Shown here: piece by piece, positions 3,836-6,980 of the stretch
Position numbering within the stretch: position 1 is the first letter of the stretch
How the letters are laid out: each line of letters begins with the position of its first letter
Assembly (NCBI GenBank): GCA_020426085.1
Contig: JAGQQP010000216.1
Location: forward strand, 1 to 6,980
Direction of reading: 5' to 3'
From: Planctomycetaceae bacterium
Lineage (GTDB): Bacteria; Planctomycetota; Planctomycetia; Planctomycetales; Planctomycetaceae
DNA: 6,980 nt
Made by a program: the position numbers and the translations under genes
The notes under the pieces: model-generated
Told to the model about the DNA's origin: nothing
Database searches by the model: none
What the model saw: the letters and a program-made list of their open reading frames with translations, nothing else

Positions 3836-5608
3836 ATGCTGGCCTTAAAAAAACACATTAGAGTGAAATGTCTGCCTGTTATTGTCGCATTGGTATGCAG
3901 CCTCATTGCGTTGAGGGCATACGCTCAGGATGAGCAACCCGCGCCGCCCGGTGCGAGCGAACCAGTCGTACAGATTTCATCTGAAAAAATGAAACTGGAA
4001 GTGACTGAGAAGTTCTCCAAGATTCTCAAATTTGCGGGTAAAATCAAACGTGTGGACGGTTTTGATCCGACGGTATTGAGCGTATCTGCTCTCACTCCCA
4101 ACGAACTCCGTATTCAGGCACTGGTTCCTGGTGTCACCACACTGGTGATTACCGACGAGAATGGAAAAGTTTACACGATTGAAACATTCGTGAGCGGTGA
4201 TGCACGTCACCTGCAGGCTTATCTGCGGGAACTGTTCCCCACTTCTTCTGTGACAGCCATTAAAGTTCAGGACTCAGTCGTATTGCGTGGCTGGGTAACG
4301 GCACCGGAAGCCATTACAGAAATGGTTGAAATCGCCGAACAGTTTTTTCCCAACGGTGTATTAAACCAGATGAAACTGGCAGGTGTGCAGCAGGTGCTGC
4401 TCAAAGTCAAAATCATGGAAGTACAGCGATCAAAAATTCGACAGCTGGGTGTCAACTGGTTGTTCCTGAATCAATCCGGCTATGTTTACAGCAATCCCGG
4501 CTCTCTGGTACCGCTGACAGGAATTTCAGTTCCCTTTGGTGGACCGCCGGCACTGACCGCGTCTCAGAGACTGCTCGGGAATGCCACGATGGGCTTTGGT
4601 CTGGTTAACGATAACAGTATTTTCCAGGCATTCATCGAAGCATTAAAACAGGAAGCGTTACTGAAGATTCTGGCGGAACCGGAACTGGTCACAACCAGCG
4701 GCCGCCCGGCTAACCTGCTGTCTGGTGGTGAATTCCCGATCCTGGTACCTCAAAGTCTGGGAACGGTTACCATTGAATGGCGTGAATTTGGTGTCAGGAT
4801 GGAAGCGGTTCCCATCGTTCTGGGGAACGGACGCCTGCGTCTGGAAGTACAGCCTGAAGTCAGTGAACGGGATTTTTCCAATGCGGTTCAGGTTTCTGGA
4901 ACAACTGTTCCTGGTTTGACAGTCCGCCGAGCGAATACGGCTGTTGAAATGAACTTTGGTGAAACCATGGTCATTGCCGGTCTGATCTCAAGCCGGAAAA
5001 CCGCCGAAACATCCAAGACACCGATCCTGGGTGAACTCCCCGTTGTAGGGGCTGCCTTCCGTCGGGTCAGATACACCGAAGGAGAAACCGAACTTGTGAT
5101 CATGGTCACTCCGGAACTGGTATCCCCATTGAAGTCTGGTCAGGTTCCACCGGGAGGCCCCGGGTTGTTCACTGCTACTCCCACAGATCGTGAGTTGTAT
5201 CTGGATGGCGTACTGGAAGTACCCAGTTATGGGGACAACTGTCCTGATTGTCAGTATTCCATTCCCGGGCCCATCAGCCCTGAATCGATGATGACTCCCG
5301 ATTATGTCCTGCCACCTGCTTCAGAATCTCAGGTGCCCCCTGTACCGGCGGCTCCTACCTTCAGCTCAGAAGTGATCAGGAAACCATCGCTTTCACCGGA
5401 GAGTATGAAAGCGTTAAAGGAGCACGAAAAAATGCAGAAGACGCCACCTCAGTCGGCTACCGCAGCCAGGGTGCCAGATCTTTCGAGTCCGAAACAGAAT
5501 GACTGGAAGGCGAAGTCCAAGACACCTGAACCGAGCGTGAAAACCAGTGCACCCCGTATCAGCTCTCCTGCGAGCAATCAACCGGGACTGATTGGACCGG
5601 GAAGTTAG
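3836..5608 (+). CDS. cpaC: Tad/Flp pilus secretin CpaC/RcpA with long proline-rich tail
   Basis: The outer-membrane channel of the Tad apparatus, 590 residues. A signal peptide (basic KKHIRVK, hydrophobic core, AYA at 28-30 before Gln31) predicts export. Residues about 45-118 match the pilus/secretin N-terminal domain (MKLEVTEKFSKILKF, VPGVTTLVITDENGK). About 120-180 resemble a BON-like ring domain (VVLRGWVTAPEAITEMVEIA). About 185-432 form the secretin core (KVKIMEVQRSKIRQLGVNW, LLKILAEPELVTTSGRPA, LSGGEFPILVP, TPILGELPVVGAAFR, ELVIMVTPELV). The tail, 433-590, is Pro/Ser-rich, contains CPDC (469-472) and two SPESM copies (481-485, 520-524), and becomes lysine-rich; it is about 150 residues longer than a core RcpA. 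ATG 3836 has AAGGGG (3825-3830) 5 nt upstream. The 151-bp gap to cpaB carries two structured elements. Confidence 0.95.
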   Translation: MLALKKHIRVKCLPVIVALVCSLIALRAYAQDEQPAPPGASEPVVQISSEKMKLEVTEKFSKILKFAGKIKRVDGFDPTVLSVSALTPNELRIQALVPGVTTLVITDENGKVYTIETFVSGDARHLQAYLRELFPTSSVTAIKVQDSVVLRGWVTAPEAITEMVEIAEQFFPNGVLNQMKLAGVQQVLLKVKIMEVQRSKIRQLGVNWLFLNQSGYVYSNPGSLVPLTGISVPFGGPPALTASQRLLGNATMGFGLVNDNSIFQAFIEALKQEALLKILAEPELVTTSGRPANLLSGGEFPILVPQSLGTVTIEWREFGVRMEAVPIVLGNGRLRLEVQPEVSERDFSNAVQVSGTTVPGLTVRRANTAVEMNFGETMVIAGLISSRKTAETSKTPILGELPVVGAAFRRVRYTEGETELVIMVTPELVSPLKSGQVPPGGPGLFTATPTDRELYLDGVLEVPSYGDNCPDCQYSIPGPISPESMMTPDYVLPPASESQVPPVPAAPTFSSEVIRKPSLSPESMKALKEHEKMQKTPPQSATAARVPDLSSPKQNDWKAKSKTPEPSVKTSAPRISSPASNQPGLIGPGS

Positions 5609-5780
5609 GAGGGGGCTGCTTTATTTGAGTCTCTTTCTGGCAGGATTTAAATGGAGTCGACGGGAATGTAGCTCAATTCAACAGGATCCCCTTTGAAAAA
5701 CTTCAAAAAATACGCATTTAAGTTCGATACTATTATAAAGACAGTAGAAACACGAAACCCTAAGTAGAAGTGATTGACGA
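5609..5780 (+). other. cpaC-cpaE spacer with possible promoter
   Basis: A 172-bp spacer without an ORF. TTTGAA-AAAC-TTCAAA (5692-5707) is a perfect 6-bp inverted repeat. TATTATAAAG (5731-5740) resembles a sigma-70 -10 region 40-50 bp before the cpaE start, but no -35 hexamer stands at 16-18 bp, so it is only a candidate. AGAAGTGAT (5765-5773) is the likely ribosome site of cpaE. No terminator was found after cpaC, so read-through is also possible. Confidence 0.35.
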
Positions 5781-6980
5781 ATGAGTGGAGTTGTCCGGCT
5801 TTCGATTATCGATCCCAATGAAGCAACTCGCAATGAGCTGAAAAACATGCTGATCGGCGTGGATATGGTTTGGCTCGAAGCAGAGTGCAGTCGTTATGAA
5901 TTCTTTACGGAAGTCGTTTCTCAGACACAGCCTGACATTGCGCTGATTTCATTAGATGCAAATCCGGAACTGGCTTTAAATCTGATTGCCCAGGTGACCC
6001 GTGATCTGCCCAGCTGTAATGTGATTGTTGTCAGCAGTTCCCAGGAAGGCAGCCTGATTTTAAAGGCAATGCGAAACGGCGCCAAAGAATTCCTGGGTTT
6101 CCCACTGGTACTGGAAGATTTCCTGTCTGCTTTAAATCGGATTCAGATTACCTCCGGGAAATCAGAAGGGGAACATAATGCCCCCCGTTCCAGTCAGGTC
6201 ATTACCGTCGCTGGTGTGAGTGGTGGTGTTGGTTGTACTTCACTGGCAATCAACCTGGCCTGCTGCCTGGCAAGTCATGAACGCAACAGTGTGGCTGTGA
6301 TCGATCTGGATCTGGCTTTAGGCGATACGGATGTCTGGCTGGATATCATTCCAGATTACACGATTCAGGATGTCGCCGAAAATATTGCGAGACTGGACTA
6401 TTCGCTGCTGAAACGATCGTTGACCAAGCATGCGTGCGGAGCGTTTCTGTTGCCTCGTCCCGTGCAGATGGATATGTCGATGCAGATTACGACGGAAGTG
6501 CTCCGCCGTATCATTGCCCTGCTCAGAGCGACGTTCACACACCTCGTGATTGATGTCAGTAAGTCCTATAACAGTCTCGATCTGGCAGCGATGGAACTGT
6601 CTGATACGGTTCTGTTAACCGCCCAGCTGGATTTACCCTGCCTGAGAAATGTCGTGCGATTATCTCAGTTTTTTGACACCAATGATCATATCGCGGAAAA
6701 AATCAAAGTGGTGATGAATCGTCTGGGACTGGAAGACACGCAGATCAGTGTGAGTAAAGCTCTGGAGACCATCGGTCGCGAAATTTTCTGTCAGATTCCC
6801 AATGATTATGCGACAATGGTTGAGTCACGGAATAACGGTATTCCATTGATCATGCAGGCTCCCAAAGCAAAGCTCACCAGAACCATTATGGGACTGGCTG
6901 CGAATGTGAGCGGGGAATCTGTCGCAGAACAGGACGACTCGGTTGCCCGGAAAAAGAAAAGTCTGTTTGGGTTCTTGAAT
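5781..6980 (+). CDS. cpaE: Pilus localisation protein CpaE/TadZ, 3' end outside window
   Basis: A MinD/ParA-like protein with an N-terminal receiver-like domain; in Tad systems it sets where the apparatus assembles on the cytosolic face of the membrane. The frame runs 400 codons from ATG 5781 to the window edge without a stop. The N-terminal domain (1-120) looks like a degenerate receiver: Asp11 is kept in SIIDPNE, but the usual phospho-Asp position after PDIAL is Ser57 with Asp59 nearby, and the usual Lys before the Pro is absent (GFPL). The ATPase-like domain starts near 138: its P-loop reads GVSGGVGCTSLA (145-156) with Cys152 where the lysine should be. It continues with AVIDLDLALGDTDVWLDI (172-189) and LVIDVSKS (255-262). 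The lysine-rich end KKKSLFGFLN suggests only a few residues are missing. AGAAGTGAT 7 nt upstream supports the start. cpaF, tadB and tadC would be expected next. Confidence 0.92.
   Translation, partial: MSGVVRLSIIDPNEATRNELKNMLIGVDMVWLEAECSRYEFFTEVVSQTQPDIALISLDANPELALNLIAQVTRDLPSCNVIVVSSSQEGSLILKAMRNGAKEFLGFPLVLEDFLSALNRIQITSGKSEGEHNAPRSSQVITVAGVSGGVGCTSLAINLACCLASHERNSVAVIDLDLALGDTDVWLDIIPDYTIQDVAENIARLDYSLLKRSLTKHACGAFLLPRPVQMDMSMQITTEVLRRIIALLRATFTHLVIDVSKSYNSLDLAAMELSDTVLLTAQLDLPCLRNVVRLSQFFDTNDHIAEKIKVVMNRLGLEDTQISVSKALETIGREIFCQIPNDYATMVESRNNGIPLIMQAPKAKLTRTIMGLAANVSGESVAEQDDSVARKKKSLFGFLN

Noticed and set aside
1..6980. CRISPR arrays, tRNA or rRNA genes, insertion sequences
   Set aside because: No regularly spaced direct repeats, no cloverleaf-like or rRNA-like sequence, and no transposase frame or paired terminal repeats were seen.

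Overview
This window is most of the 5' half of a tight-adherence (Tad/Flp) type IVc pilus locus, all on the + strand. It probably comes from a member of the Planctomycetota. That placement is inferred from the wording of the pilin around its processing site (DGPTAVEYAVMLALI), the CpaE P-loop reading GGVGCTS, the long tails on CpaB and CpaC, the roughly 50% GC content and the loose gene packing. It resembles Gimesia-type genomes as I remember them; I could not search.

Layout: bases 1-171 are the 3' end of a TPR-repeat protein gene, followed by a probable intrinsic terminator (277-310). A long AT-rich leader (311-796) with several inverted repeats precedes flp, the pilin gene (797-970), which ends in a strong intrinsic terminator (1003-1042). 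Next is a 36-codon membrane-peptide gene (1134-1244) with a clear AGGAG ribosome site. A stretch of about 540 bp without a clear gene (1245-1780) holds an SD-masking hairpin and ambiguous coding remnants. The machinery genes follow: tadV/cpaA prepilin peptidase (1781-2332), cpaB/rcpC (2635-3684), cpaC/rcpA secretin (3836-5608) and cpaE/tadZ (5781 to the window edge, 400 codons with no stop).

How they work together: the peptidase trims the Flp prepilin after Gly17. CpaC forms the outer-membrane channel. CpaB is an inner-membrane-anchored periplasmic partner of that channel. CpaE is the MinD-like factor that places the apparatus. The motor ATPase (CpaF) and the platform proteins (TadB, TadC) are not in the window and would be expected just downstream.

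The best candidates for something undescribed are the tiny Met/Cys-rich membrane peptide beside the pilin gene, and the unusual series of structured spacers. These include a 13-bp perfect hairpin just before cpaC and a near-identical 15/16-nt element about 10 nt after the stops of both tadV and cpaB. The proteins also deviate from family norms: proline at +1 of the mature pilin, no P-loop lysine in CpaE, and long charged or proline-rich tails on CpaB and CpaC.
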